DNA of 64,000 nucleotides. It comes from Thermoleophilia bacterium. GTDB taxonomy: Bacteria; Actinomycetota; Thermoleophilia; Miltoncostaeales; Miltoncostaeaceae. Position 1 is the first letter of the stretch; the number at the start of each line of letters is the position of its first letter. The notes below the pieces were generated by a model. It ran no database searches, was not told the origin of the DNA, and was given only the letters and a program-made list of their open reading frames with translations. The position numbers and the translations under genes are program-made. The stretch is from the NCBI GenBank assembly GCA_009694365.1, contig SHVE01000003.1, positions 85,882-149,881 on the forward strand. The letters run 5' to 3'. Below, piece after piece: positions 31,801-40,111 of this stretch.

Positions 31801-33342
31801 TCATGCCCCCGGGGCACCCCGGTTGAGGTAGTTGAGAATCGCTCCATCGGTCATTTGCTCCACGGGGGCACGATCGTCGGTGAAGATTTCACCGCCGCCG
31901 GGTATCGATTTCAGGCCCGATGCCAACTGCCTAGCAGGTCCCGCAAGAACGCCCGTCGCTGCTTGCAGTCGTGCGACGGTTCGCGTTGCCGTCGCGGGGT
32001 TGGCGAATGCGATGAGCACGCTGGTGAATTCCTCGTAACGGGCGACGAGTACCGCCGGGAACACTGTGCGCATGGTGGCGCCGATGCGCGCGACGACCGC
32101 CTCCTCGTCGGGAGGCGTGCCGACGTTGATGGCGACCACCCCATCCCGGGCGAGACGGTTACGCGCCTGTCGGAAGAACTCAGTCGTGGCCAAGTGGAAC
32201 GGGATGTACGGCTGGCGGTACGCGTCAACGATGATTCCGGTGAACGGTCCGCGGTCGGCGGCGAGCCAGAAACGGGCGTCGGCCTCGTGCACCGTGAGGT
32301 TGGGACCCGACATATCGAGGAGAGTGCGCCCGACCCGGCTCACCACCGGGTCGATCTCCACGCCATCCACGTGCCACGCGGGCCACAGCATCCGGTACGC
32401 ACGCGCGGTGGTGCCGCCGGCGTTCCCGAGGATCGCGACGCGGCCGCGTGGGGTGGCGGTGATGAGGGGCAGGGTGGCGAACGCGTCCCAGTAGCCGCCC
32501 ACCAGCGCCCCGCGGTCGGCCGGGAGGATCGAGTGCAGGGCCCACCCCTCGTTCAGGCGTAGGAGCCGCCGCCCATCCGGTGTCTCGGTCACCTGCACGT
32601 ATTGGTACGGCGATTCGGCCTCGAACACCACGGTCTCTCCGTCCTGCGCCTTCACCGTCCCCACAGGGAGCAGGAGCAGGGCGGCGATGACGACGGGCGC
32701 GGACGCCGCTGTCGCTCCCAGTAGGGGAAGGGCCGACAGGGCCAAAACGGCCGCGATGAGGATGAGTGTGCGGCGGGTTCCGATGGCCGGGATGAGCACG
32801 AGCACGGGTAAGAAGGTGCCGAGGATGCTGCCGAGGGTGGAGATGGCGTACAGGCGCCCCGACACCGACCCGGCGGTCTGCACATCGGTCACCGACAGGC
32901 GGATGGCCCACGGGGCGACCATGCCGAGGAGTGTGATGGGTACGAGGAACATGAGCATGGTGCCCACGAAGGAGGCCACGAACGCACCTGCGGAGAGGTC
33001 GGCGAAGGCCCGTTGCGCGGCCTCGAAAATGGGCGTGAGCGCGATGGGAAGGATGGCCAGTGCGATGGCGGCCATGATGACCACCGCCCCGAGCGCCCGT
33101 GGGGTGGGGTGGCGGTCGGCCAGGGTCCCGCCCAGCCAGTAGCCTAGGGAGAGGTAGATGAGCGTGAGCCCGATCACGTTCGCCCACACCAGATTGCTGG
33201 CTCCGAACCATGGGGCGAGCAGGCGGGCGCCGGTGAGCTCGGCGGCCAGGGTGGAGGCCCCGGCGACGAACACCAGCACCGGAAGAACGAGTCGGAGCCG
33301 CACGCTCGCCACACTACCCACGGGCGTGCGGCGGGGGTGCAT
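31801..33342 (-). CDS. Membrane-anchored spermidine synthase-like protein (fused MFS-type membrane domain)
   Basis: A 513-residue protein. Residues about 15-230 contain roughly seven hydrophobic helices (for example LVLPVLVFVAGASTLAAEL and ANVIGLTLIYLSLGYWLGG) like the MFS-type portion of the fused MFS/spermidine synthase family. The rest is a Rossmann aminopropyltransferase-like domain: ESPYQYVQV near residue 245, VAILGNAGGTTARAYRML, VDGVEIDPVVSRVG, IIVDAYRQPYIPFHLAT. The canonical LxxGGG(D/E)G motif is altered to LGNAGGTT, so activity as a true spermidine synthase is doubtful; an uncharacterised methyltransferase-like role is possible. The C-terminus FTDDRAPVEQMTD is typical. ATG 33342 or GTG 33312 could start it. 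Confidence 0.8.
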   Translation of the reverse strand: MHPRRTPVGSVASVRLRLVLPVLVFVAGASTLAAELTGARLLAPWFGASNLVWANVIGLTLIYLSLGYWLGGTLADRHPTPRALGAVVIMAAIALAILPIALTPIFEAAQRAFADLSAGAFVASFVGTMLMFLVPITLLGMVAPWAIRLSVTDVQTAGSVSGRLYAISTLGSILGTFLPVLVLIPAIGTRRTLILIAAVLALSALPLLGATAASAPVVIAALLLLPVGTVKAQDGETVVFEAESPYQYVQVTETPDGRRLLRLNEGWALHSILPADRGALVGGYWDAFATLPLITATPRGRVAILGNAGGTTARAYRMLWPAWHVDGVEIDPVVSRVGRTLLDMSGPNLTVHEADARFWLAADRGPFTGIIVDAYRQPYIPFHLATTEFFRQARNRLARDGVVAINVGTPPDEEAVVARIGATMRTVFPAVLVARYEEFTSVLIAFANPATATRTVARLQAATGVLAGPARQLASGLKSIPGGGEIFTDDRAPVEQMTDGAILNYLNRGAPGA

Positions 33343-33756
33343 CACCCCGGAGTGAGGCGGGTTCCGCGACCTCGGACCGGTCGATGGCCGGCGGTATCGG
33401 ACCTGCGGTTCGCGGTGGTCCCGGTCACGTCGATACCGGACAAGGGTGTGCCGGGCGCACAGGGGGAGGCACGCCTCCCGGGTTCGCGGCGATGGGCGCG
33501 CATTACGGTGTCCCAGAGGAGTGGTCGGGGGATCCCGGTGGTGCGTCCCTGCCATTTCGTTACCGCACCACCCCACCGGTCGTCTGATCGCCATCGGTCG
33601 GTACGCCATCGGTGCGCGAGATCGTGTCTAGGGTCTCTCCCACTCGCGGTCGTCGGACCCGACGTTCATCCACGGCCTGACCGGTGCGGGTGGTAGGGTC
33701 GGGGACGTGCGGCGTCCGCATCCGGACCGGTATCAGGCACCCTCGGAGGGCCATTC
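33343..33756. other. Divergent intergenic region
   Basis: A 414-bp stretch between the minus-strand spermidine synthase-like gene and the plus-strand aldolase. It must hold both promoters. The aldolase ribosome-binding site GGAGGG is at 33745-33750. ORFs crossing it are low-complexity Arg/His/Pro readings; I see no gene, RNA or repeat. Confidence 0.4.
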
Positions 33757-34413
33757 GTGAAGCTGTTCATCGACACCGCGAGCATTGAGGACATCGAGGA
33801 GATCGCCTCGTGGGGCGTGCTCGACGGGGTCACCACCAATCCCACCCTGCTCGCGCGGGTGGATGGGGATGAGGATTCCATCTACCGACGCATCTGCGAG
33901 TTGGTGGACGGCCCCATCTCAGCCGAGGTCGTTGCCGACAATGTGCCCACCATGGTGACGGAGGGCAGGCGTCTGGCCGCCATTCACCCGAACATCGTGG
34001 TGAAGTTGCCAACGAGCCGCGAGGGCCTCACCGCGACGTCGGTGCTCGCTCGCGACGGGATCCGTGTGAACATGACGCTCTGCTTCACGGCGAGTCAGGC
34101 AATGCTTGCCGCATCCGCCGGCGCTGCGTTCGTGTCGCCGTTCATCGGTCGCTACGACGACATCTCGCAGAACGGCCTCGGACCCCTCGCGGAGATTATC
34201 GAGTGCTTTGCCACGGCCGATTACGGGACCGAGGTGCTCGCGGCATCCATCCGCAGTCCGGTTCACGTGGTGGAGGCCGCCCGCCTGGGTGCCGACATCG
34301 CGACCATCCCGCCGAAGGTCTTCCACCAGATGCTCCACCATCCGCTCACGACCGCCGGCATTGAGCAGTTCAACACCGACTACGCGGCCCGCCTCGCCCG
34401 CACGGACGTATGA
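33757..34413 (+). CDS. Transaldolase / fructose-6-phosphate aldolase family
   Basis: A 218-residue short transaldolase (TalC/FSA type). It starts MKLFIDTASIEDIEEIASWG, followed by GVTTNPTLLAR and the Schiff-base lysine in IVVKLPTSREGL. VNMTLCFTASQAMLAASAGA and FVSPFIGRYDDIS complete the barrel, and ADIATIPPKVFHQMLHHPL closes it. The family either transfers dihydroxyacetone units (pentose phosphate pathway) or cleaves fructose 6-phosphate; short sequences do not separate the two well. GTG 33757 follows GGAGGG by 6 nt. The stop overlaps glpX in an ATGA. Confidence 0.9.
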   Translation: MKLFIDTASIEDIEEIASWGVLDGVTTNPTLLARVDGDEDSIYRRICELVDGPISAEVVADNVPTMVTEGRRLAAIHPNIVVKLPTSREGLTATSVLARDGIRVNMTLCFTASQAMLAASAGAAFVSPFIGRYDDISQNGLGPLAEIIECFATADYGTEVLAASIRSPVHVVEAARLGADIATIPPKVFHQMLHHPLTTAGIEQFNTDYAARLARTDV

Positions 34414-35420
34414 GTACCAACGACGCTCGTGTTCTCGCGCCGCGGGCGATCGATGGGCAGGTGGTCGTGCCCGCCACCGATTTCTTGGGAGTGGTCGAGC
34501 AGGCTGCCCTCGCGTCGGCCCGGTGGGTGGGACAAGGCGACCGTCATGCCGCGGATGGTGCGGCCGTGGACGCAATGCGGTCGGAGTTCAGCGCGATGCC
34601 CATCACGGGGACGGTCATCATCGGTGAGGGCGAGAAGGATGAGGCCCCCGAGTTGTACGTGGGCGAGGTCCTTGGCACGGGCGGGATGCTCTGCGAGATC
34701 GCCGTGGATCCCCTCGAGGGCACCGATCTGGTTGCCCGTGGTGATGGCGGAGCCATTGCCGTGTGCGTCATCGGGGCCCCGGGCGGGGTTATGGCGGCTC
34801 CCGACATGTACATGCAGAAGCTCTGCGTGGGGGCGACCGCCCGTGGTCACGTGGACATCACGGCTCCCATCACTGAGACCCTCGCCACCGTGGCCCGGTG
34901 TTATGACCGGCGCATTCAGGATCTGTCGGTCATCGTGCTCGACCGTCCCCGCCACGAGGAGCTGATCGAGGAGATCCGCCACACAGGCGCCCGTATCAAG
35001 CTCATCCCCGACGGCGATATCACCGCCAGCATGTCGGCGGCCGTGCGCGGAACCGGTGACCATTTGTACGTCGGCATCGGCGGGTCCACCGAGGGCGTCA
35101 TCACCGCCGCTGCCCTCGAGTGCCTCGGTGGTGAGATCCAGGCCCGCATGTGGCCCAAGGACGATGCCCAGGTTGAGCGCCTCCGACCCTTCGGCCTCGA
35201 CGATCCGACCCGCATACTTACCGCACGCGATCTCGCCCCGGAGCCCCTCTACGTGCTCGCCACGGGCGTTACCGACGGCAACCTGCTCCGGGGGGTGCGG
35301 TACTTCAGCGACGGCGCCCGCACCCACTCCATCCTCATGGATCTGACCACGCGCACCGTACGCTTCATCGACACCATCCACATGTTCAGCCGCACACCGC
35401 TCAGGGAGATCCGACTGTGA
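34410..35420 (+). CDS. glpX: Class II fructose-1,6-bisphosphatase
   Basis: A 336-residue GlpX-type fructose-1,6-bisphosphatase for gluconeogenesis, dependent on Mn2+/Mg2+. Metal- and phosphate-site motifs VIIGEGEKDEAPELYVGE, AVDPLEGTDLVARG and RLIPDGDITASM-like sequence (IKLIPDGDITASMSAAV) are present, with YVGIGGSTEGVITAAAL and the C-terminal GVRYFSDGARTHSILM. ATG 34410 overlaps the aldolase stop, so the two sugar-phosphate enzymes are made together. Confidence 0.95.
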   Translation: MSTNDARVLAPRAIDGQVVVPATDFLGVVEQAALASARWVGQGDRHAADGAAVDAMRSEFSAMPITGTVIIGEGEKDEAPELYVGEVLGTGGMLCEIAVDPLEGTDLVARGDGGAIAVCVIGAPGGVMAAPDMYMQKLCVGATARGHVDITAPITETLATVARCYDRRIQDLSVIVLDRPRHEELIEEIRHTGARIKLIPDGDITASMSAAVRGTGDHLYVGIGGSTEGVITAAALECLGGEIQARMWPKDDAQVERLRPFGLDDPTRILTARDLAPEPLYVLATGVTDGNLLRGVRYFSDGARTHSILMDLTTRTVRFIDTIHMFSRTPLREIRL

Positions 35421-35731
35421 ATGACGACACCCCGCCCGACAATCCGTTCGGCTTCGCCTTCGGCGAGGACGCCTCCGAGGAGTTCAAGGAGCGTCTCAAG
35501 GAGATGATGCGTGCCCAGCGGGAGGCGATGGAAGAGGTGCAGGCCGAGGGCGGCGGGCAGATCGCTCCGGTGGACCGCTGGCAGATGATCACCCTTGCAG
35601 TGCATATGTCGGGATCGGCGCTCCGTGTCATGCGACCGGTGGAAAGCGCCGACGACGCTGCCGACGCCATGGGCATGCTCTTCGCCCGGGCGATGGCGGC
35701 GCTCCAGGGGAGCCTCCGGCCATCGGAGTGA
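35417..35731 (+). CDS. Small hypothetical protein downstream of glpX
   Basis: A 104-residue acidic protein that I do not recognise. The N-terminal third is charged (DNPFGFAFGEDASEEFKERL) and predicted helical, the middle Q/E-rich, and the C-terminal half an amphipathic Met/Ala-rich helix (DAADAMGMLFARAMAALQG). It has no membrane segment or metal site. GTG 35417 overlaps the glpX stop (GTGA), which is the best evidence that it is a gene. Confidence 0.65.
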   Translation: MNDDTPPDNPFGFAFGEDASEEFKERLKEMMRAQREAMEEVQAEGGGQIAPVDRWQMITLAVHMSGSALRVMRPVESADDAADAMGMLFARAMAALQGSLRPSE

Positions 35732-35815
35732 GTGGGGGCGTGTCGGCTCCCATGTGAGGCGAAGTCGTCACGGTGCGATCCTCCCGCGTTTCGTGGGCGC
35801 CACCATGCTGGACCG

Positions 35816-36223
35816 GTGGCACGAAGTCTCCGCATCGATTCAATCTGCCGGCCGGCCGGCCCCCTGTACGTGGACGGAGCCCTCCCGATATCCCGGGCAT
35901 GGCTGGCCGATCGGACGTTTCCGCGTCTCGTGGGACTGCTCGGAACCCCGGACCTCCGGCCGGACGAGGCCGTGGTCATCACCCGATGCGCGGCCGTCCA
36001 TGCGGTGGGAATGCGGGTGTCGATCGGCGTTGCCTTCGTCGACCGGCAGGGGGTCGTGGTGCGGGTAGTCGATCCGCTGCCCCGGCGGGGCGCTCGGATG
36101 CGGGGAGCCACCACCGTGATCGAGGCCACCGCGGGCGTTCTGGCGGGCGTCACCCCCGGGGTTCGAGTCCACCTGCCGAACGTTCACCTTTTCCCGCACC
36201 GAGGGCCTTTCACACGCGGGTGA
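35816..36223 (+). CDS. DUF192-family protein
   Basis: About 135 residues with the DUF192 pattern: VVITRCAAVHAVGMRVSIGV, AFVDRQGVVVRVVDPLPRRG, and TTVIEATAGVLAGVTPGVRV, corresponding to the family's conserved GM-R--ID--F, V--------P and E---G-------G blocks. Function of the family is unknown; members are often secreted or lipoprotein-linked, but no signal peptide is seen here. GTG 35816 is chosen from several in-frame options because it removes a non-protein-like leader; GTG 35732 would abut the preceding stop. It precedes the pilus operon and may be unrelated to it. Confidence 0.68.
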   Translation: MARSLRIDSICRPAGPLYVDGALPISRAWLADRTFPRLVGLLGTPDLRPDEAVVITRCAAVHAVGMRVSIGVAFVDRQGVVVRVVDPLPRRGARMRGATTVIEATAGVLAGVTPGVRVHLPNVHLFPHRGPFTRG

Positions 36224-36300
36224 GGGGGGAGCCTTTGCGCTCCCCGTGCGTTTACCGGTCACAGGGAGGAACACGCCTCCCCGAACGACCGGAGCTCGCG

Positions 36301-37020
36301 ATGACTACGCAGGTTCAACACCGATCCGTGCTGCTCGTGGGACCACGTCCCGCATCGGGCAGCCTTGCCGCCGATCTCGAAGCAGATCGGTTCGAGGTGA
36401 TGTTGGCTGCCAATCCCGCCGAGGTGCGGGGGGTGCTCCGCACGACCTGCCCCAGCGCCGTCATCGTCGATCTCGACATGCCGGCGTCCGGTGGGCTCGA
36501 GGCTGTGGGCCTCGTGCGCGGTGGGGGTCCGGAGGATCCGTGGGATGCGTCGATCCCCGTCCTTGGAATGTCGGGTTCCAGCGAGCCCCATCGGGTGGTG
36601 AGGGCTCTCGAGCGTGGGGCCGACGAGGTGGTGGGAACGCCCTACGCCTACGTCGAGTTACTCGCACGTCTTCGGGCCCTTATCCGGCGTGCCGATGGGG
36701 AGTGGTCCGCCGGCTTCACACGGGTGGGACCCCTCGTGGTGGATCGGCGTGGCCGTCGGGCCACGATCGACGGCCACGCCGTGGCGCTGTCGGCGAAGGA
36801 GCTCGGTCTGCTCGCGGCACTGGCGCGCGACCCCCGCCGGGTGGTGAGCAAGCACGAACTCCTGCGGGATGTGTGGGGCTACAAGTCGCCGGGGCGCACG
36901 CGCACGGTGGACAGCCATGCGTCCCGGCTCCGCCGCAAGCTCGCCGACGCATCCGGCGGCCAGCGCTACATCATCAACGTCTGGGGTCTCGGGTACCGGT
37001 TGCTCAGCGATGACTCCTGA
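36301..37020 (+). CDS. Orphan OmpR/PhoB-type regulator with degenerate receiver
   Basis: A 239-residue protein with a CheY-like N-domain (about 8-125) and a winged-helix DNA-binding C-domain (about 140-235: LSAKELGLLAALARDPRRVV, LLRDVWGYKSPGRTRTVDSH, INVWGLGYRLL). The receiver keeps the phosphoryl-site strand AVIVDLDMPASGG, but the acidic pair near the N-terminus is replaced (VLLVGPRPA) and the conserved KP after strand 5 is changed to TPYAYVE. Phosphorylation may therefore not control it. No kinase is adjacent. ATG 36301 has GGAGC 5 nt upstream. It is the first gene of the Tad operon and overlaps the next gene by 11 nt. Confidence 0.82.
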   Translation: MTTQVQHRSVLLVGPRPASGSLAADLEADRFEVMLAANPAEVRGVLRTTCPSAVIVDLDMPASGGLEAVGLVRGGGPEDPWDASIPVLGMSGSSEPHRVVRALERGADEVVGTPYAYVELLARLRALIRRADGEWSAGFTRVGPLVVDRRGRRATIDGHAVALSAKELGLLAALARDPRRVVSKHELLRDVWGYKSPGRTRTVDSHASRLRRKLADASGGQRYIINVWGLGYRLLSDDS

Positions 37021-37576
37021 TCCCAACCGGACCATCATCGTGATGGACAGCGCCATCGCGGAGGTGGCGGGTGTGGCTCGTCACCCCGCGGTCCGGCCGG
37101 TGGTCCGTGCGTCGGTTGGGCGCCGATGCACGCGGGCCACCCAGACCGATGGGGTACTCGATGTTCTCGCGGCCGCGGACGGACGGGCCATCGTCCTCGC
37201 GCGCCCACCGTGGGCGGACCCCCCGCTCGCCGTGCTCCCGGCCCTCGCCATGCTTGCCGGTCACGAGGTCATCTGGCTCGCGGCCGACGAGGCACCGGCG
37301 GCATGGGCGGCGGCACTCATCACTCGCTGGGCGGAGGCGATGCCACCCGAGGACCTCGTCCGGCGCGCACAGGTTGCGGTGGGGCTCGCCATGATGTCCC
37401 CCGCGCGCCTTCCGTCGCGCGGATGGGGAGTGGGGGGGCAGATGGTTCCGGCACTGCGCGCCGGTGCCGTCGGTCGGTGGTGCGATTGCGCATGGCGCCC
37501 GTGTGAGTGGTGTGAGGCCGGTGGTATCGCGGACGCCCCATGCCCGTCCTGTCTGCATTGCGCGACGACCGCGTGA
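37010..37576 (+). CDS. Unknown Cys-rich protein in Tad operon
   Basis: A 188-residue protein that I do not recognise. The N-terminal two thirds are Ala/Val-rich and look like an alpha/beta fold (VLPALAMLAGHEVIWLAADE). The last 40 residues carry eight cysteines in clusters (WCDCAWRPCEWCEAGG, then CPSCLHC), almost certainly zinc-binding. It lies between the regulator and cpaB, with an 11-nt overlap upstream and a GTGA junction downstream, so it is an integral operon member. A role in pilus regulation or assembly is inferred from position only. Confidence 0.62.
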   Translation: MTPDPNRTIIVMDSAIAEVAGVARHPAVRPVVRASVGRRCTRATQTDGVLDVLAAADGRAIVLARPPWADPPLAVLPALAMLAGHEVIWLAADEAPAAWAAALITRWAEAMPPEDLVRRAQVAVGLAMMSPARLPSRGWGVGGQMVPALRAGAVGRWCDCAWRPCEWCEAGGIADAPCPSCLHCATTA

Positions 37577-38220
37577 CCCGGTTACCCCGGCTGTGGCGAT
37601 CGACCGGGTGGCTACTGCTGGCAGCCCTCCTCGGGGTCGTCGCCGTTGTGGTGACGGGGGTTGTTGGCGGGGGTGAGACCGGCGTGGCCTACGTGCTGGT
37701 GGCCCGCAGGGAGATCCCGCCCGGAACGCTCATCGACGAAACGGAAGCGGCGGCATCCCTAGCGGTGGCGTCGCTCCCCGCCAACCTCGGACTGCGGGGT
37801 CTCATCTCGCGTGCCGATCAGGCCATCGGACGCCGGGTTGTCGCGGTGATCTCGGTGGGCGAGCCCCTCACCCAGGCATCGCTCGGTGGTGACCCGGCAG
37901 TGGCACCGGAACCGCTGGCGCTGGGAGAGCGCGCGGTGCCTGTGCCACTGCGGTCGGCGGGCGGCCCGGCGATCGCACCCCATACCGGCGCACGGGTGGA
38001 CGTGCTGGCGTCCGATGGGGAGGGCCTCACCGGGCGCACTCGCATCGTCGTTCGCAACGCGGAGGTGTTCGGCGTCGTCGCACCCGATCCGGAGGCCGGT
38101 GGCGATGGGGGCGGCAGTCTGGTCCTCCGACTCACCATGGCGCAGGCACTGGACGTGACCCGTGCGCTCGATTTTGCACGTGAGGTGCGTGTGGTTACCC
38201 GACCGGCGGGAGAACCGTGA
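37573..38220 (+). CDS. cpaB: Flp pilus assembly protein CpaB/RcpC
   Basis: A 215-residue single-pass membrane protein. A helix near residues 9-28 (STGWLLLAALLGVVAVVVTG) is followed by an SAF domain (VLVARREIPPGTLIDETEA, IGRRVVAVISVGEPLTQASL) and a RcpC/CpaB domain (VPVPLRSAGGPAIAPHTGAR, VRNAEVFGVV). CpaB stabilises the Tad pilus envelope machinery. GTG 37573 overlaps the preceding stop (GTGA) and is preferred to ATG 37540. Confidence 0.85.
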   Translation: MTRLPRLWRSTGWLLLAALLGVVAVVVTGVVGGGETGVAYVLVARREIPPGTLIDETEAAASLAVASLPANLGLRGLISRADQAIGRRVVAVISVGEPLTQASLGGDPAVAPEPLALGERAVPVPLRSAGGPAIAPHTGARVDVLASDGEGLTGRTRIVVRNAEVFGVVAPDPEAGGDGGGSLVLRLTMAQALDVTRALDFAREVRVVTRPAGEP

Positions 38221-38894
38221 GCGGCGTGGTCGTGATGGGCGCGACGGGCGGGTGTGGGGTTACCACGCTCGCATGTGGTCTCGCACTCGGTCGGGTTCAC
38301 GCCCACCCTCTGCTCGTCGGAGCGGATTCCCTCGGCGGCGGGCCGGTTGAGATGTGGCGCATCCCGGTTGCCCGCTCAGTGGACGACCTCCGGACGGTTA
38401 TCGCCGAGCTCGGTCCCGAGCACGTGGGTCACGTGGTTCACCAGCACGCGTCAGGCGTGGCCGTGCTCCCCGGGCCGTCGTCACCGGGCCGGGCAATCGA
38501 GTGGGAGGGCCCTACCGCCACCGCACTGGCGAAGGCGGTGGCTGCCGGTGGGCACTGGGTGGCCGACGCCGGACGCGGGTGGTCACCGTTTGCGGCCGCG
38601 CTCGCCACCATGGCAACGAGGGTGGTGGTCGTGGTGTCGGGATCACTCGATGCCGTTGTGCGGGCACGGGGGGTGATGGTGGCGCTGGATGTCGACCGCA
38701 TCACCCTGATCGCGAGCGCGCTGCCGATCGGTGGCGACCTGTCCGCCCGCTCACTCCGGCGCGCGCTCGGTCAGGGCGCCGTCATCGAGATGCCGCTCGA
38801 TCGTCGGGGCGCACGCGACATCGCCGCCGGGGCTCCGGCGCGCGGACGGGGTATCGCCACCGTGGTCGGCGTGCTGTTGTCGGAGTGGGTATGA
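38217..38894 (+). CDS. CpaE/TadZ-like P-loop protein with altered Walker A
   Basis: A 225-residue MinD/ParA-superfamily protein in the cpaE/tadZ position of the Tad locus, expected to localise the pilus machine. The nucleotide loop reads GATGGCGVTTLACGLAL; both lysines of the deviant Walker A (KGGxGKT) are missing, although the Gly/Thr spacing is kept. Later segments (GGHWVADAGRG, RVVVVVSGSLDAVVRARGVM, LIASALPIGGDL) fit the fold. No receiver-like N-domain is present, unlike many CpaE proteins. GTGA and ATGA overlaps link it to cpaB and cpaF. Confidence 0.75.
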   Translation: MSGVVVMGATGGCGVTTLACGLALGRVHAHPLLVGADSLGGGPVEMWRIPVARSVDDLRTVIAELGPEHVGHVVHQHASGVAVLPGPSSPGRAIEWEGPTATALAKAVAAGGHWVADAGRGWSPFAAALATMATRVVVVVSGSLDAVVRARGVMVALDVDRITLIASALPIGGDLSARSLRRALGQGAVIEMPLDRRGARDIAAGAPARGRGIATVVGVLLSEWV

Positions 38895-40111
38895 GTTCGG
38901 GCGCCGTCGCTGACCCTGCGCTCGTGGAGGCGATTCGCGCGGCCATCGTCCGGAGTGGAGCGGTGACACCGGGCTCGGCGACGAGGGATTCGGTCGCGGG
39001 ACTGGCCGACGATGCGCTCGACGAGGGTCATTACATCCTGTCGGGCGAGGTGAGGAGTGCGGTCGTCATCGCGGTGGTGGACGCCACTCTCGGCCTCGGT
39101 CCCCTCGAACCCCTCCTCCGGGACCCCGAGATTACGGAGGTCATGGTCAACGGGCCGACACGGGTGTGGGTCGAGCGGCGAGGGCGTATTGAGCCCGTCG
39201 ACACACGGTTCGCAGATTCCGAGCACCTTCTGCACGTGATCGATCGTATCCTCGCGCCACTCGGGCGTCGGCTCGACGAGGCAAGCCCGATGGTGGACGC
39301 GCGTCTTCCCGACGGGTCGCGCATCAACGCGGTCGTGCCGCCGCTCAGCCTGGATGGCCCCGTGCTCACGGTACGGCGGTTCCCTGGGCAGCCGCTTCGC
39401 GGGGAGGATCTCGTTGCCCTCGGGTCGATGTCGCAGGAGATGCTCGATGCCCTGCGGGGGGCGGTGATGGCCCGCCGTAACATCCTCGTAACGGGTGGCA
39501 CCGGGAGTGGTAAGACAACGACCCTCGCGGCCATCTCGGCGGCGATTCCCCGGACGGAGCGGGTCATCACCATCGAGGATGCCGCCGAACTACGGTTGCC
39601 CCTCGATCACGTGGTACGCCTTGAGTCGCGGCCACCCGGTGTGGAGGGGCGTGGGGCCATCTCCATCCGTGCCCTGGTCCGGAACGCACTGCGCATGCGT
39701 CCGGATCGCATCATCGTGGGTGAAGTGCGTGGCGGAGAGGCCCTCGACATGATCTCGGCCCTCACCACCGGGCATGACGGGTCGCTGTCCACCCTGCACG
39801 CGTCATCACCGCGCGAGGCCCTGCGGCGGCTGGTGACGCTGGCGCTCATGGGCGACCTCGAGTTGCCGTGGGCGGCCGTGGCCGATCAGGTTGCGAGCGC
39901 GGTCGACCTCGTGGTACATCAGGCCCGCGATGCCGGTGGGGTGCGGCGCACCGTCGAGATCGCCGAGGTCGTACGCGGCGCCGATGGTCCGGACGCCCGA
40001 CGTATCTGTCGCTGGCGGTCGGAGCCACCGGGGGGGTTCGTCTGGACTCCCGCCGCGGGTCGGTGGCGCGCTGAGGTGACGCGTGACGCGGCGCGCTGCG
40101 CGGCGTCGTGA
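38891..40111 (+). CDS. cpaF: Tad pilus assembly ATPase TadA/CpaF
   Basis: A 406-residue secretion/pilus AAA-type ATPase. The N-terminal helical region is followed by LGPLEPLLRDPEITEVMVNG, typical of the family. The motor has Walker A (VTGGTGSGKTTTLAAISAA), Asp box (ITIEDAAELRL), Walker B (RPDRIIVGEVRGGEALDM) and His box (GHDGSLSTLHASS). It powers assembly of Flp pili by acting with TadB and TadC in the membrane. ATG 38891 overlaps the preceding stop, and GTG of tadB overlaps its own stop. Confidence 0.94.
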   Translation: MSSGAVADPALVEAIRAAIVRSGAVTPGSATRDSVAGLADDALDEGHYILSGEVRSAVVIAVVDATLGLGPLEPLLRDPEITEVMVNGPTRVWVERRGRIEPVDTRFADSEHLLHVIDRILAPLGRRLDEASPMVDARLPDGSRINAVVPPLSLDGPVLTVRRFPGQPLRGEDLVALGSMSQEMLDALRGAVMARRNILVTGGTGSGKTTTLAAISAAIPRTERVITIEDAAELRLPLDHVVRLESRPPGVEGRGAISIRALVRNALRMRPDRIIVGEVRGGEALDMISALTTGHDGSLSTLHASSPREALRRLVTLALMGDLELPWAAVADQVASAVDLVVHQARDAGGVRRTVEIAEVVRGADGPDARRICRWRSEPPGGFVWTPAAGRWRAEVTRDAARCAAS

